NCBI RefSeq assembly: GCF_049747295.1 | Contig: NZ_JBMHJM010000001.1 | Location: 5,270,001-5,334,000, forward strand | Origin: Afipia sp049747295 | GTDB taxonomy: Bacteria > Pseudomonadota > Alphaproteobacteria > Rhizobiales > Xanthobacteraceae | Length of the DNA stretch: 64,000 bases | Direction: 5' to 3' | Shown: positions 16,847-26,236 of the stretch, in pieces | Position numbering within the stretch: position 1 is the first letter of the stretch | Layout of the letters: each line of letters opens with the position of its first letter | Made by a program: the position numbers and the translations under genes | Notes under the pieces: generated by a model | What the model saw: the letters and a program-made list of their open reading frames with translations, nothing else | Told to the model about the DNA's origin: nothing | Database searches by the model: none

Positions 16847-17704
16847 TCACATCACGTGGACGTACCAGGAGTCGTCTGCCTCGGTCATAGCGGAGGCGGG
16901 CGCGATTGTTGATATCGTTACGTCTGCATCGGGGTTGGCTGGCTTCGCTTCGGAGCCAGTCGCCCCGTGCATGGCAACTGCAATTTCCGGTTGCTGAACG
17001 CGCTTGATGCCTTCCGCGTCGACTGCGAAGACGGGTGTGTATTTGCTGATCTCGGCATCTTCCACCATCACGAAGAACCGGTTGTCGAGAATGTGCCAAC
17101 GGCCATCGACACGTGCGGCGACGACGGCGTGATCCTCACCGGTTGCATTCTCGCGCATGATGATCAGGCGGACATTGTCGCGAGAGACGCCGGCCTCGTG
17201 CAGCGCGACCAGTTTTGCGATTGCATAGTCCTCGCAATCGCCCGCACCCGCCGCAAGCGTTGCGAGAGGCGAGGTCCAGTGATCGTCGACGCCATATTGA
17301 GCGCGATCACTCACCGGCCGGACGGCCAAATTGATGGCCCGATTGATCTCGCCCAAACGCGCCAATCCGTCGCGCGATGATGCGGCATTAGCGATCTTGA
17401 GAAACTGGATGGCAGCGGGGGAGATGCAATTCGAAATATCGGCCCGACAATCGGCAATGATGTTGATGTCGCCCCGGATTGCACGTTCGGCATCGCGCCA
17501 CTTTGCCACCAGAGGTCCTTCAGGGAGCGCGACGGTGAGAAGACCGAATGGCTCGCCCTGGGACTTGCCCGCACTGAGGATGGATTGTTCGGTAGTGAGA
17601 CCACGCTCCGCGTGGGCGACAGCATGATCGATGACGATCAAAGCCACGACAGCAAACGCAACAGCCCAGGCGCGCGAGCGCAGGGAAACCAACAAAGCCG
17701 ACAT
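16847..17704 (-). CDS. LapG-like periplasmic transglutaminase-like cysteine proteinase (BTLCP)
   Basis: A 285-residue protein with an N-terminal signal or membrane segment (WAVAFAVVALIVIDHAVAHA, residues 12-31) and the catalytic triad of bacterial transglutaminase-like cysteine proteinases: GDCEDYAIAK near residue 153, GEDHAVVAAR near 189 and ILDNRF near 206. In Pseudomonas, LapG of this family clips the N-terminus of a giant adhesin to release it from the cell. Divergence from a large type I-secreted repeat protein here makes a similar role likely. No LapD-type c-di-GMP receptor is visible in the window. Start at ATG 17704 after AAGGGGCG; an upstream frame adds 22 polar residues. The last 50 residues are a Thr/Ala-rich tail. 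Confidence 0.85.
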   Translation of the reverse strand: MSALLVSLRSRAWAVAFAVVALIVIDHAVAHAERGLTTEQSILSAGKSQGEPFGLLTVALPEGPLVAKWRDAERAIRGDINIIADCRADISNCISPAAIQFLKIANAASSRDGLARLGEINRAINLAVRPVSDRAQYGVDDHWTSPLATLAAGAGDCEDYAIAKLVALHEAGVSRDNVRLIIMRENATGEDHAVVAARVDGRWHILDNRFFVMVEDAEISKYTPVFAVDAEGIKRVQQPEIAVAMHGATGSEAKPANPDADVTISTIAPASAMTEADDSWYVHVM

Positions 17705-18258
17705 GTGACGCCCCTTGTCCGGACATCGGCTTGCAGTTGTCTGCCCGCTCGTGACCGGATCATTCGTCACACGGTTTACGCGGCGGTCTTTTCCAGGCCG
17801 TTTAACGGGGAGGGAATCCCGCTGATTTGCTTCAAATAGCGCGAAAGATGACCGACCGTTTTCGCTAAACTTTTAGGTACGGCTAATACGGCGAGGAAGG
17901 CGGCGGGATGGCTTAGGTCTTGAGTAAAACCTGGGAGCTGGCGGCCCTTTATCCTCAAGCGCTCAAGTCAAATGAAGTAATAATTTGCCCGGACACGACT
18001 TTCAGCGGCCAGTTCTAGCCTCGAATAGCGGTAGTTTGCCTTGCGAAAGGCTGAGCGCGCCCAAAATCTGATTGCGAAATCACGGGATTAGCGCCGATTT
18101 CACGCAGGGTTAACAGTTATAGTCAGGTGCTTTTACGCAACAGTCCGGGGCAAGGCCGTGGAATACTGCAATTCACTATTAAAGTTCCGGCGCGTGATGT
18201 TATAAATCGTTCATCCTATAAGTTTTTGAAGTATTAACCTTTTGAACTGGCGGTCGCC
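17705..18258. other. divergent regulatory intergenic region
   Basis: 554 bases between the protease and the adhesin, clearly more AT-rich towards the adhesin start. It must hold promoters for both directions, and no gene is supported in it. Only a short GGGAGGGAATCCCGC inverted repeat near 17808 stands out. No confident -35/-10 could be assigned. Confidence 0.4.
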
Positions 18259-21200
18259 GTGAATTTTTCAGGAAGCGTCGATGCGGAGCTCTCGCACGGT
18301 TCGCCGGCATCGTTTGATGGCGAGAAATTCAACTTCGATTCCAAGCCGGGCGTTGTGCTCAATCACGATGCATCCGGCGCTGTTGTCGTGCCCGATGCAC
18401 ATCTGCTGTTTTCCGGTGACTACAAGCGGATGGGAAATGATCTGATCATTTCATCGTCCGATCAGAAATTCGTCGTTGGAAACTATTTCAAAGGAGAAGG
18501 CCGCCCGTCGCTTGCGACGAAGGACGGCGCGACTTTATCCGGCCACATCGTCGATGCGCTCACCGGGCACGTCATGTACGCGCAGGCGGCGGCTCCCGCA
18601 GGAAGCGCGGTGTGCGGGCATGTGATGAAGATGACCGGCAGCGCGAGCGTGATCCGCAACGGCGTGTCGGTCGAACTCCACATCGGCGATGCCATTCAAA
18701 AGGGCGATGTGGTTCAGACCGGATCGGATTCGTCCATCGGTATGACGCTCGTTGACGGCAGCGCATTCGGCATGACGTCGAACGCCCGCATGGTGATCAA
18801 CGAGATGATCTATGATCCCAACGGATCGTCGAATTCGTCGCTGATCAGTCTTGTTCAGGGGACGATCACATTCGTCGCGGGACAAACCGCCAAGAACGGC
18901 AACATGCGCGTCGACACACCTGTCGCGACGATGGGTATTCGCGGCACGGCAGTTCTGGTCGAGATTTCCGCGAACGACGGTCCGACCAAGTTTTCTGTCC
19001 TGGTCGAGCCGGATGGGCACACCGGCTCATACAATCTCTACGACAAAACAACCGGGCAGTTGCTCGGGACGGTGTCGCAATCCGGGCAGGTGACATTTGT
19101 CACCTCAACAGGGCTTGGCCTGCCGGCGACGGCCACGGAGCAACCCAAGACCCTGCAGGATCAGCAGTCGGAGAAGGCCCTCATTCAGCAGGTCTTCCAG
19201 CTTTACTTCCCGAATTACGTTCCCGATGACTCAAAGCCGAACACGACCAAAACCGGACACACCGATGTCGGTGTCCCGGATAGTTCGCTCCCAAAATACG
19301 CGTTCGACCCGACAACGGGACGGCCGACACTGACCGTGCCCACGCAGGTCACCAATCCGGAAACCGGCAAGATAACCGTCGTCAATATCACCTTCACGAA
19401 TACGCCTGCGATCTTCCAAGTGACAAATGCAGCGGATGTCCAAGCGTCGCCGTCGGACGCTCTTGGCCCTCACAGCTTCCGGCTTGGCGATCACGTCACG
19501 ATCATCGACCCCGACATCGGCATCGCCGTGTTCTACGACCGGGCTGTACCGTACGTTACGAACACCGGCGTAATCGTTCAAACCACGGGGCCGGCGTCGA
19601 TCTCGTCGAACACCGCATATCTGCTCGATCCGAGTCTGATCACGCTCGATCGCGCGACGGGTATCGTCACCTATGATCCGGAGGCTTTCAGGTTTCTCGG
19701 CGAAGGTGAGACGGCGGTCTACAAATTCATATTCACAAGTTCATCCGGACCGGATTCGGCGAGCCAGCAGCTTGTCTTTACGGTCACGGGCCACAACGAC
19801 GCACCGGTATTTGCAGTCAACGACACCCCGCTGGCGCTCAGCGAAACCGCGGGTCAAACCGGCCAATCGACGTCAGACAAGATTACCTCGATCCAGTTGA
19901 ACTTCACGGACGAGGACTACAGCGACGTCGCCAGCAGCTTCACGCTATCCAGCAGTGTCACCACGAAAGTGACAGGGACGCATTCGACGACGCCGGATCT
20001 GTCCAAGCTTCCCGACGGCGACACGCTCAAATCATACCTCAAGATCGTTGCGGACGGCGTCGATACCAATCTTGGTGTCTCGCGGACGGTGTTGTCTGAC
20101 TCAGGACAAATCACCGCGAAGTTTACCGCGCCGGACAACGTCTTCGATTTTCTCGCCGAAGGCGAGCAGATCCAGCTTGTCTATACGATCGTTGTGACGG
20201 ACGCGCATGGCGCATCCGATACGCAGACTGTCACCATCACGGTGACGGGCACGAACGATGAGCCCGTGATTGCGGCAGGTGATCGTGCACAGGTCACCAC
20301 GATCCATGAAGTGGATAATCAGACGGGAGTTCCGACCGCAGACTCGTCTCCGGGTGGTTCGATCCACTTTAGCGATGTGGATCTGACGGATCGGCCGACA
20401 ACATCGATTTCGTCGCAAACCGCGACCTATACATCGGCCGACGGTCAGGCGCTGACGCTCACCAGCGATCAATTGGCTGCCATCAAGGCCGGGTTGACGA
20501 TTACGGCAGGTGCGAACAACAACAACGGTGTTGTCGATTGGGCCTACAGCATCGACGATGACAAGCTCGATTTTCTTTCAAAAGACGAGGTCATTACGCT
20601 CGTCACGACAATTGAGGTCACGGATGGTCACGGCGGCGTGGCCACCGCAACGGTCACGCTCAACATTCAGACGGGTGCCAACGACAAGCCGGTAGTCGAG
20701 GCCGTACACGATGTATCACTCGTTGAGCAACCCGACTCGCTTCACGAAACAATCGTGGCGCAGTTCACAGATGCCGACCTGACCGAGACCGGACATACCG
20801 CTTCCGTCGAGAAAGTAATTGTCACGGGCGTTGTTCCTCCCGGGACACCATCCGGCGAACTGACAAGTGGGGCGCTCTACGGTCTTCTTAGCCCTGGTAC
20901 AGTTACCAAGCTGTCCGGCAAATCGGTCGGCACGGCGGAATTCAACTTCAATGCGAAGCCGGGTGTATTCGACTATCTCGCCGCCGGCGAGGTTGTCACG
21001 CTGGTCTATACGATTGCGGTCACCGATGCGGCCCATGCTTCGGATACACAGACCGTCACAATCACGGTGACCGGAACGAACGATGCCCCGACGATCACGA
21101 GCGCTGATCTTGTCGGCGGGGTGACCGAGCAGTGTTCACCGAACGGATCACTCACCGATAGCGGAACGATCGCTTTTGGCGACGTTGATCTATCGGACAC

Positions 21201-22902
21201 GCATCACATCGATCCGATCCCTTCCAGCGGGACACTGGGGACCCTGACCGCTGAAGTCTGCAGGGACACAGTCGGCGGCATCGGCGGAGAGATTGCGTGG
21301 AAATACAAGGTCGACAGCCACGCCGTTGAATATCTTGCCGCAGGCGAGAGCAAGATTGAGACATTCATCGTCACACTGGACGATGGTCACGGCGGTACCG
21401 TATCGCAAACCATTGAGGTTACGATCACCGGCACCAACGACGCGCCTGTTATTGATACAATTGCAGCTACCAACCTGACTGAACCGGCCAATTCGTCTGA
21501 TGCGATCTCATCGCTGCCGATCACCGTCACTTTCTCGGACGCTGATCTCGCAGATACGGGATATCACGCAACCATTACCGGTATCGCAATCGCGGGCGAT
21601 CATGATGGGCTGCTGCTCAATGACGCCGCACTCAAGGATTTGATAACTGTCGACCAAGCCACCAAGGCGAGCGGTTCGACTGCAGGAGAGGTGGACCTCC
21701 ACTTCTCAGCTCCATCATCAGCGTTCGATTATCTCGCCGCCAATGAATCCGTGACACTGACCTATACGGTCTCCGTCAACGATGGTCACACCAATGGCAC
21801 AGGGACTCAGACTTTTACGGTCACCATCACCGGCACCAACGATGCGCCGGTTCTGACTGCGGACGCCGAGCACCCGCCGCAGTTGACAACCATCACTGAA
21901 GACCAGACTCACAATGACGGTCAGACCGTTGCTTCGTTTCTGGGACACAGCATCTCCGATGCCGATCACAACGCCCAAATCGGGATTGCTATTACCGGCG
22001 CAGAAAGCGCACACGGCCATTGGGAGTTTTCGATCGACGGAGGCGGCTGTTGGGACGGCTTTGGAAACTATGACCCGTCATCCGCTTTGTTGCTCAAGGA
22101 TACGGACTTGATCAGGTTCGTACCGGATGGCGAGCATGGCGGAACCGATACGTTCAGTTATGTGGCCTGGGATGGGACGACCGGCACTCACGGGGAGACT
22201 GCCGACTCGTCCATGCGCGGAGGAGATACCGCGTTCTCCAATGCAAGCGACACGGCTGAATTATCGGTCACCTCAGTCAACGATGGCCCCACCATCAACT
22301 TCGACAACCTGCAGATCAGCACCGGCCACGGACCGACGACAGTCACAGGCCTGTCGATTTCAGATCCGGACAGCGATCATTTCACGATCGGAATTGACGC
22401 CGATCATGGAACTGTTTCCTTGGAAGGCGGAGAGTATGACGCGGCTGCAATCAGTGCGGCCTTGCAAGACGGGGTGGACTATAGGCGCGGCACGGATGGT
22501 TCCCCGTCTGGCAGCGTGACCTTTACGGTTTCAGATGGCAACGCGACGGACACCGTCAACTTTGTCTTCCGGCAAACCAGTTCCGGCCCTGTCACTCTTT
22601 TGGCGACCGAAAAAAATGACGTTCTCATTGGCGGGGCCGGGCATGATTATTTTGTGTTCTCGTCCGACTCCGGACATGACGTCATCACAAATTTCGATCC
22701 AGTCCGCGACAAGATTGTGCTCAACGGATTGGCAAGCGTGCCCCAAGGAGACCACTGGTTCAGCGAATGGGCGCACGATGCTATCGTCCCGCAGGGTGAG
22801 GACACCCTCATTCACCTCGACGGAACGGACACCGTTCTGCTGAAGAACGTGAATGCAGCCAATCTTCATGCCAATGATTTCATCATTTACACTCCCGTCT
22901 AA
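18259..22902 (+). CDS. giant type I-secreted repeat protein with FecR domain and VCBS/cadherin-like repeats
   Basis: A 1547-residue extracellular protein, probably an adhesin. A 105-residue N-terminal module is followed by an Ala-rich stretch YAQAAAPAGS. Next comes a FecR domain (about 123-235, with VATMGIRGTAVLVEI near its end). A series of VCBS/cadherin-like modules follows, each closing in a TGTNDAP-type motif near residues 512, 664, 805, 939, 1058, 1192 and 1340. The C-terminus has an RTX-like GGAGHDYFVFSSDSGHDVITNFDP and a final NDFIIY, which fits an uncleaved type I secretion signal. There is no N-terminal signal peptide. Start is GTG 18259 with a weak ribosome site. Its transporter genes follow directly; a LapG-like protease is divergent. 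The Ala-rich stretch is a possible clip site, but it does not exactly match TAAG. Confidence 0.88.
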   Translation: MNFSGSVDAELSHGSPASFDGEKFNFDSKPGVVLNHDASGAVVVPDAHLLFSGDYKRMGNDLIISSSDQKFVVGNYFKGEGRPSLATKDGATLSGHIVDALTGHVMYAQAAAPAGSAVCGHVMKMTGSASVIRNGVSVELHIGDAIQKGDVVQTGSDSSIGMTLVDGSAFGMTSNARMVINEMIYDPNGSSNSSLISLVQGTITFVAGQTAKNGNMRVDTPVATMGIRGTAVLVEISANDGPTKFSVLVEPDGHTGSYNLYDKTTGQLLGTVSQSGQVTFVTSTGLGLPATATEQPKTLQDQQSEKALIQQVFQLYFPNYVPDDSKPNTTKTGHTDVGVPDSSLPKYAFDPTTGRPTLTVPTQVTNPETGKITVVNITFTNTPAIFQVTNAADVQASPSDALGPHSFRLGDHVTIIDPDIGIAVFYDRAVPYVTNTGVIVQTTGPASISSNTAYLLDPSLITLDRATGIVTYDPEAFRFLGEGETAVYKFIFTSSSGPDSASQQLVFTVTGHNDAPVFAVNDTPLALSETAGQTGQSTSDKITSIQLNFTDEDYSDVASSFTLSSSVTTKVTGTHSTTPDLSKLPDGDTLKSYLKIVADGVDTNLGVSRTVLSDSGQITAKFTAPDNVFDFLAEGEQIQLVYTIVVTDAHGASDTQTVTITVTGTNDEPVIAAGDRAQVTTIHEVDNQTGVPTADSSPGGSIHFSDVDLTDRPTTSISSQTATYTSADGQALTLTSDQLAAIKAGLTITAGANNNNGVVDWAYSIDDDKLDFLSKDEVITLVTTIEVTDGHGGVATATVTLNIQTGANDKPVVEAVHDVSLVEQPDSLHETIVAQFTDADLTETGHTASVEKVIVTGVVPPGTPSGELTSGALYGLLSPGTVTKLSGKSVGTAEFNFNAKPGVFDYLAAGEVVTLVYTIAVTDAAHASDTQTVTITVTGTNDAPTITSADLVGGVTEQCSPNGSLTDSGTIAFGDVDLSDTHHIDPIPSSGTLGTLTAEVCRDTVGGIGGEIAWKYKVDSHAVEYLAAGESKIETFIVTLDDGHGGTVSQTIEVTITGTNDAPVIDTIAATNLTEPANSSDAISSLPITVTFSDADLADTGYHATITGIAIAGDHDGLLLNDAALKDLITVDQATKASGSTAGEVDLHFSAPSSAFDYLAANESVTLTYTVSVNDGHTNGTGTQTFTVTITGTNDAPVLTADAEHPPQLTTITEDQTHNDGQTVASFLGHSISDADHNAQIGIAITGAESAHGHWEFSIDGGGCWDGFGNYDPSSALLLKDTDLIRFVPDGEHGGTDTFSYVAWDGTTGTHGETADSSMRGGDTAFSNASDTAELSVTSVNDGPTINFDNLQISTGHGPTTVTGLSISDPDSDHFTIGIDADHGTVSLEGGEYDAAAISAALQDGVDYRRGTDGSPSGSVTFTVSDGNATDTVNFVFRQTSSGPVTLLATEKNDVLIGGAGHDYFVFSSDSGHDVITNFDPVRDKIVLNGLASVPQGDHWFSEWAHDAIVPQGEDTLIHLDGTDTVLLKNVNAANLHANDFIIYTPV

Positions 22903-23041
22903 CAAAGGCGGCGTGCAATAACTGTTTGGTAGTCTCGGCCGTCGAGAGGTAAGGGTGGTGGCATAGTGGCTTTCCGTACAGCCACGTTTTTCAAGCCACA
23001 ATGTTCACAAGTGCCGGCGGCATGGTCTCAGGTCTTCGTCG

Positions 23042-24805
23042 ATGAAAGCTGCACACCCTTCGATTCCAGGCCATACGCCACGTTCTGAACTCGGCGGCGC
23101 GCTTCGCGCATGCCGGACCGCGTTTATCGGTGTGGGCGTGATGAGCATGGTCATCAACGTGCTGTACCTCACCGGCTCCTTCTTCATGCTCGAAGTCTAT
23201 GATCGGGTGTTGCCGAGCCGGAGTATTCCGACCTTGGTGGGCCTGATCGTTCTGGCGGGCGGTCTCTACGTCGTGCAGGGCGTGTTGGACCTTATTCGGA
23301 ACCGGATTCTGGTCCGGATCGGATCAACGCTGGATGAAATGCTCAGCCAACGCGTTTACGACGTGGTGGTGCGCTTGCCATTGATCGCCGGCAATCGTGG
23401 CGAAGGTCTTCAGCCGTTGCGAGATCTGGATAACATCCGTTCTTTCCTGTCAGGAATGGGACCGGGAGCCCTGTTCGATCTGCCGTGGCTGCCGCTTTAT
23501 CTGGCGATCTGCTTTGCGTTTCATCCCTTGATCGGCATTACCGCGCTTGTCGGGGCTGTGTTGTTGATCACTTTGACTGTGTTGACCGAATATCTCAGTC
23601 ACGAGCCGATGAAGCGGACCGCGGGCCTCGCCATGCGGCGGCAGGAGCTTGCGCTTGGCAGCCGGAGAAATGCCGAGGTGCTGGTCGCCATGGGAATGGC
23701 CGGGCGCGTCGGCCGTCATTGGGACCAGTCCAACCGTGCTTACCTCGCCAATAATCAGCGCGCGAGCGACGTTGCAGGCGGCCTGGGCTCCATCTCCAAA
23801 GTGATGCGGATGACGCTGCAATCCGCCGTCCTCGGCGTCGGCGCGTATCTTGTGATCAATCAACAAGCCACTGCGGGCATCATTATCGCAGGCTCCATCC
23901 TCAGTGCCCGTGCACTGGCTCCAGTGGATCTCGCGATTGCGCACTGGAAAGGGTTCGTCGCAGCGCGGCAGAGCTGGCGCCGGCTGAACGGCCTGTTGGG
24001 CAAGATGCCGGAACAAACCGTTCCAACGTTGCTCGAACCGCCACGTGCGAAGCTCTCAGTCGAGGGACTGACCATTGCGCCTCCCGGTGACCAACGCGTC
24101 GTGGTCCAGGACGTGACATTCGCAGTGGAAGCCGGGCAGGGCGTTGGCGTCATCGGTCCCAGCGGGTCGGGAAAATCCTCTCTTGTTCGCGCACTGGTCG
24201 GCGTATGGCACCCCATGCGGGGGAAGGTGCGCCTGGATGGCGCGGCACTCGACCAATGGTCCTCTGAAGTTCTCGGCCGCTACGTCGGCTATCTGCCCCA
24301 GGACGTCGAGCTCTTTGCCGGGACGATCGCCCAGAACATCTCGCGCTTTGAGGACGATCCTGATTCCGAGACGATTATTGCCGCGGCGAGAGAGGCCGGC
24401 GTGCACGATCTCATCACCAGTATGCGGGATGGCTACGATACCCAGATCGGCGATCAGGGCAGCGTTTTATCGGCGGGGCAGGCTCAACGCGTGGCGCTTG
24501 CCCGCGCGCTTTATCGCAATCCGTTTCTCCTTGTCCTCGATGAACCCAATTCAAATCTCGACAGCGACGGCGATATTGCCCTGAACCGGGCCATTTCATC
24601 CGTGCGTGCCCGCGGCGGGGTCGTTGTTGTCGTCGCGCATCGCCCCATCGGCATCGAGAGCGTTGACCTCGTTCTGGTGCTCAAGGACGGCCGGGCCCAG
24701 GCCTTTGGGCCGAAGGAAGCGATCCTTGGTCAGGTTCTGCAGCGGCCCGTGGCCGCGCCGCCTCCGATCAAGATCGTCTCTGAAGCGGGAGGATCAAAGT
24801 CATGA
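23042..24805 (+). CDS. type I secretion ABC transporter (PrtD/LapB-like)
   Basis: A 587-residue inner-membrane export ATPase. Membrane segments lie at about residues 30-55, 65-85, 140-185 and 255-290. Then an ABC domain: Walker A GPSGSGKSSLV near 377, Q-loop YLPQDVELF, signature LSAGQAQRVALARAL near 478, Walker B LLVLDEPNSNLD and the switch VVAHRP. It lacks an N-terminal C39-like domain, as in PrtD-type exporters of repeat proteins with C-terminal signals. It lies 139 bases after the adhesin gene and overlaps the membrane fusion gene by four bases. No TolC-like outer-membrane gene is in the window. Confidence 0.93.
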   Translation: MKAAHPSIPGHTPRSELGGALRACRTAFIGVGVMSMVINVLYLTGSFFMLEVYDRVLPSRSIPTLVGLIVLAGGLYVVQGVLDLIRNRILVRIGSTLDEMLSQRVYDVVVRLPLIAGNRGEGLQPLRDLDNIRSFLSGMGPGALFDLPWLPLYLAICFAFHPLIGITALVGAVLLITLTVLTEYLSHEPMKRTAGLAMRRQELALGSRRNAEVLVAMGMAGRVGRHWDQSNRAYLANNQRASDVAGGLGSISKVMRMTLQSAVLGVGAYLVINQQATAGIIIAGSILSARALAPVDLAIAHWKGFVAARQSWRRLNGLLGKMPEQTVPTLLEPPRAKLSVEGLTIAPPGDQRVVVQDVTFAVEAGQGVGVIGPSGSGKSSLVRALVGVWHPMRGKVRLDGAALDQWSSEVLGRYVGYLPQDVELFAGTIAQNISRFEDDPDSETIIAAAREAGVHDLITSMRDGYDTQIGDQGSVLSAGQAQRVALARALYRNPFLLVLDEPNSNLDSDGDIALNRAISSVRARGGVVVVVAHRPIGIESVDLVLVLKDGRAQAFGPKEAILGQVLQRPVAAPPPIKIVSEAGGSKS

Positions 24806-26199
24806 CGCGATCCAGCTTGGCGACAACGGAAGACAAGGTTCGTGGCTTTTGGGGCACCCTGTTTGCGCCATTGGAGCGCACCTCGATGTTCAAGAGTCTG
24901 GATCAGCCGGGCTCGCGAAAATCCATCCGTCTCCACCTCATCGCGGGCCTTACGATTGTGGCGCTGCTAACCTTCGGCCTTGGAGGCTGGGCGTCGACCG
25001 CTCAGATATCAGGCGCCTTGATCGCGCCAGGCTCGATCGTGGTCGATTCCAACGTCAAGAAGGTTCAGCATCCGACAGGTGGGGTGGTGGGCGAAGTTCG
25101 TGCCCGCGACGGAGATCGCGTCAAAGCCGGCGATATCGTTGTCCGCCTCGACGACACCATCACAAAATCGAGCCTTGCGATCGTGACGAAGGGCCTGAAC
25201 GGACTTTGGGCGCGCAGCGCACGGCTTCTGGCCGAACAGGACGGTGCGGAACGGATCACGTTTCCTCCGCAGCTCATGGAGTCCTTTGGCGATCCGGAGG
25301 TTCAAACCCTGATCGGAAACGAGATCAAGCTGTTTCAGGTCCGATCCTCGAGCAGGGTTGGTCAAAAGAACCAACTCAGGGAACGCATCAGTCAGCTCAA
25401 GGAGGAGATTAGCGGGCTCGACGCGCAGGAAAATGCCAAGTCCCGCGAGATCGATCTGATTCAAAAAGAGCTTGTCGGCGTCCGTGATCTGTATTCCAAA
25501 AACCTGGTTCAGCTTTCGCGATTGACGACACTCGAACGCGATGCCGCTCGCTTGGACGGCGATCGCGCGCAGTTCATCGCGCAAAAGGCTCAGGCCAAAG
25601 GCAAGATCACCGAAACGGAATTGCAGATCATCCAGATCGACAAGGATCTCTCCAGCGAGGTCTCCAAGGAGATGCGGGAGATCAACGACAAGATCGGCGA
25701 ATACGTCGAGCGAAAGGTCGCTGCAGAAGATCAATTGCGCCGCGTTGACATCCGCGCACCCCAGGACGGCATGGTGCTGCAATCGACCGTCCATACGGTG
25801 GGCGGCGTGATCACTGCCGGTGACACCATCATGCTGATCGTCCCGGACACGGACAACCTTTCAGTGGAAGCCAAGGTCAATCCTCAGGATATCGACCAGC
25901 TGAAAATCGGGCAGAAGACCCTGCTGCGGCTATCTGCCTTTAATCAGCGCACAACTCCTGAATTGAACGGCACAGTCAGCCGTATTTCCCCCGACACGAC
26001 GACTGATCAGCGAACCGGGCAGAGCTATTACACCATCAGAGTGTCGATGCCGCCCGAAGAAGTCGCCCGGCTGGGCGACGTAAAACTCATCCCGGGAATG
26101 CCGGTGGAGGCGTTCGTACAGACCGGCGAACGCACCATGCTATCCTATCTGGCGAAGCCGCTGAGCGATCAGCTCATGCGCGCCTTTCGCGAGAAGTGA
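24802..26199 (+). CDS. type I secretion membrane fusion protein (HlyD/PrtE family)
   Basis: A 465-residue periplasmic adaptor that links the ABC exporter to TolC. One N-terminal membrane segment (LIAGLTIVALLTFGLGGW, about residues 50-67). Then a beta-barrel/lipoyl part with VKKVQHPTGGVVGEVRARDGDRVKAGD, a long coiled-coil hairpin at about 180-310, the returning lipoyl half RRVDIRAPQDGMVLQ near 315 and a C-terminal barrel. The ATG overlaps the exporter stop. Length and order match HlyD/LapC-type proteins. Confidence 0.93.
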   Translation: MTRSSLATTEDKVRGFWGTLFAPLERTSMFKSLDQPGSRKSIRLHLIAGLTIVALLTFGLGGWASTAQISGALIAPGSIVVDSNVKKVQHPTGGVVGEVRARDGDRVKAGDIVVRLDDTITKSSLAIVTKGLNGLWARSARLLAEQDGAERITFPPQLMESFGDPEVQTLIGNEIKLFQVRSSSRVGQKNQLRERISQLKEEISGLDAQENAKSREIDLIQKELVGVRDLYSKNLVQLSRLTTLERDAARLDGDRAQFIAQKAQAKGKITETELQIIQIDKDLSSEVSKEMREINDKIGEYVERKVAAEDQLRRVDIRAPQDGMVLQSTVHTVGGVITAGDTIMLIVPDTDNLSVEAKVNPQDIDQLKIGQKTLLRLSAFNQRTTPELNGTVSRISPDTTTDQRTGQSYYTIRVSMPPEEVARLGDVKLIPGMPVEAFVQTGERTMLSYLAKPLSDQLMRAFREK

Positions 26200-26236
26200 C
26201 AGAGGATTGGTCACGGGCTGACATGGTTCAAACGCA

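Noticed and set aside
18259..22902. VCBS modules read as a DNA tandem repeat or CRISPR-like array
   Set aside because: The periodicity is at protein level (119-152 residues) with diverged DNA; no uniform short repeats and spacers exist.
24606..25412. 268-residue plus-strand frame across the exporter/fusion-protein junction
   Set aside because: It is a shifted reading of two well-supported genes, rich in Arg/Gly/Ser as expected of a shadow frame.
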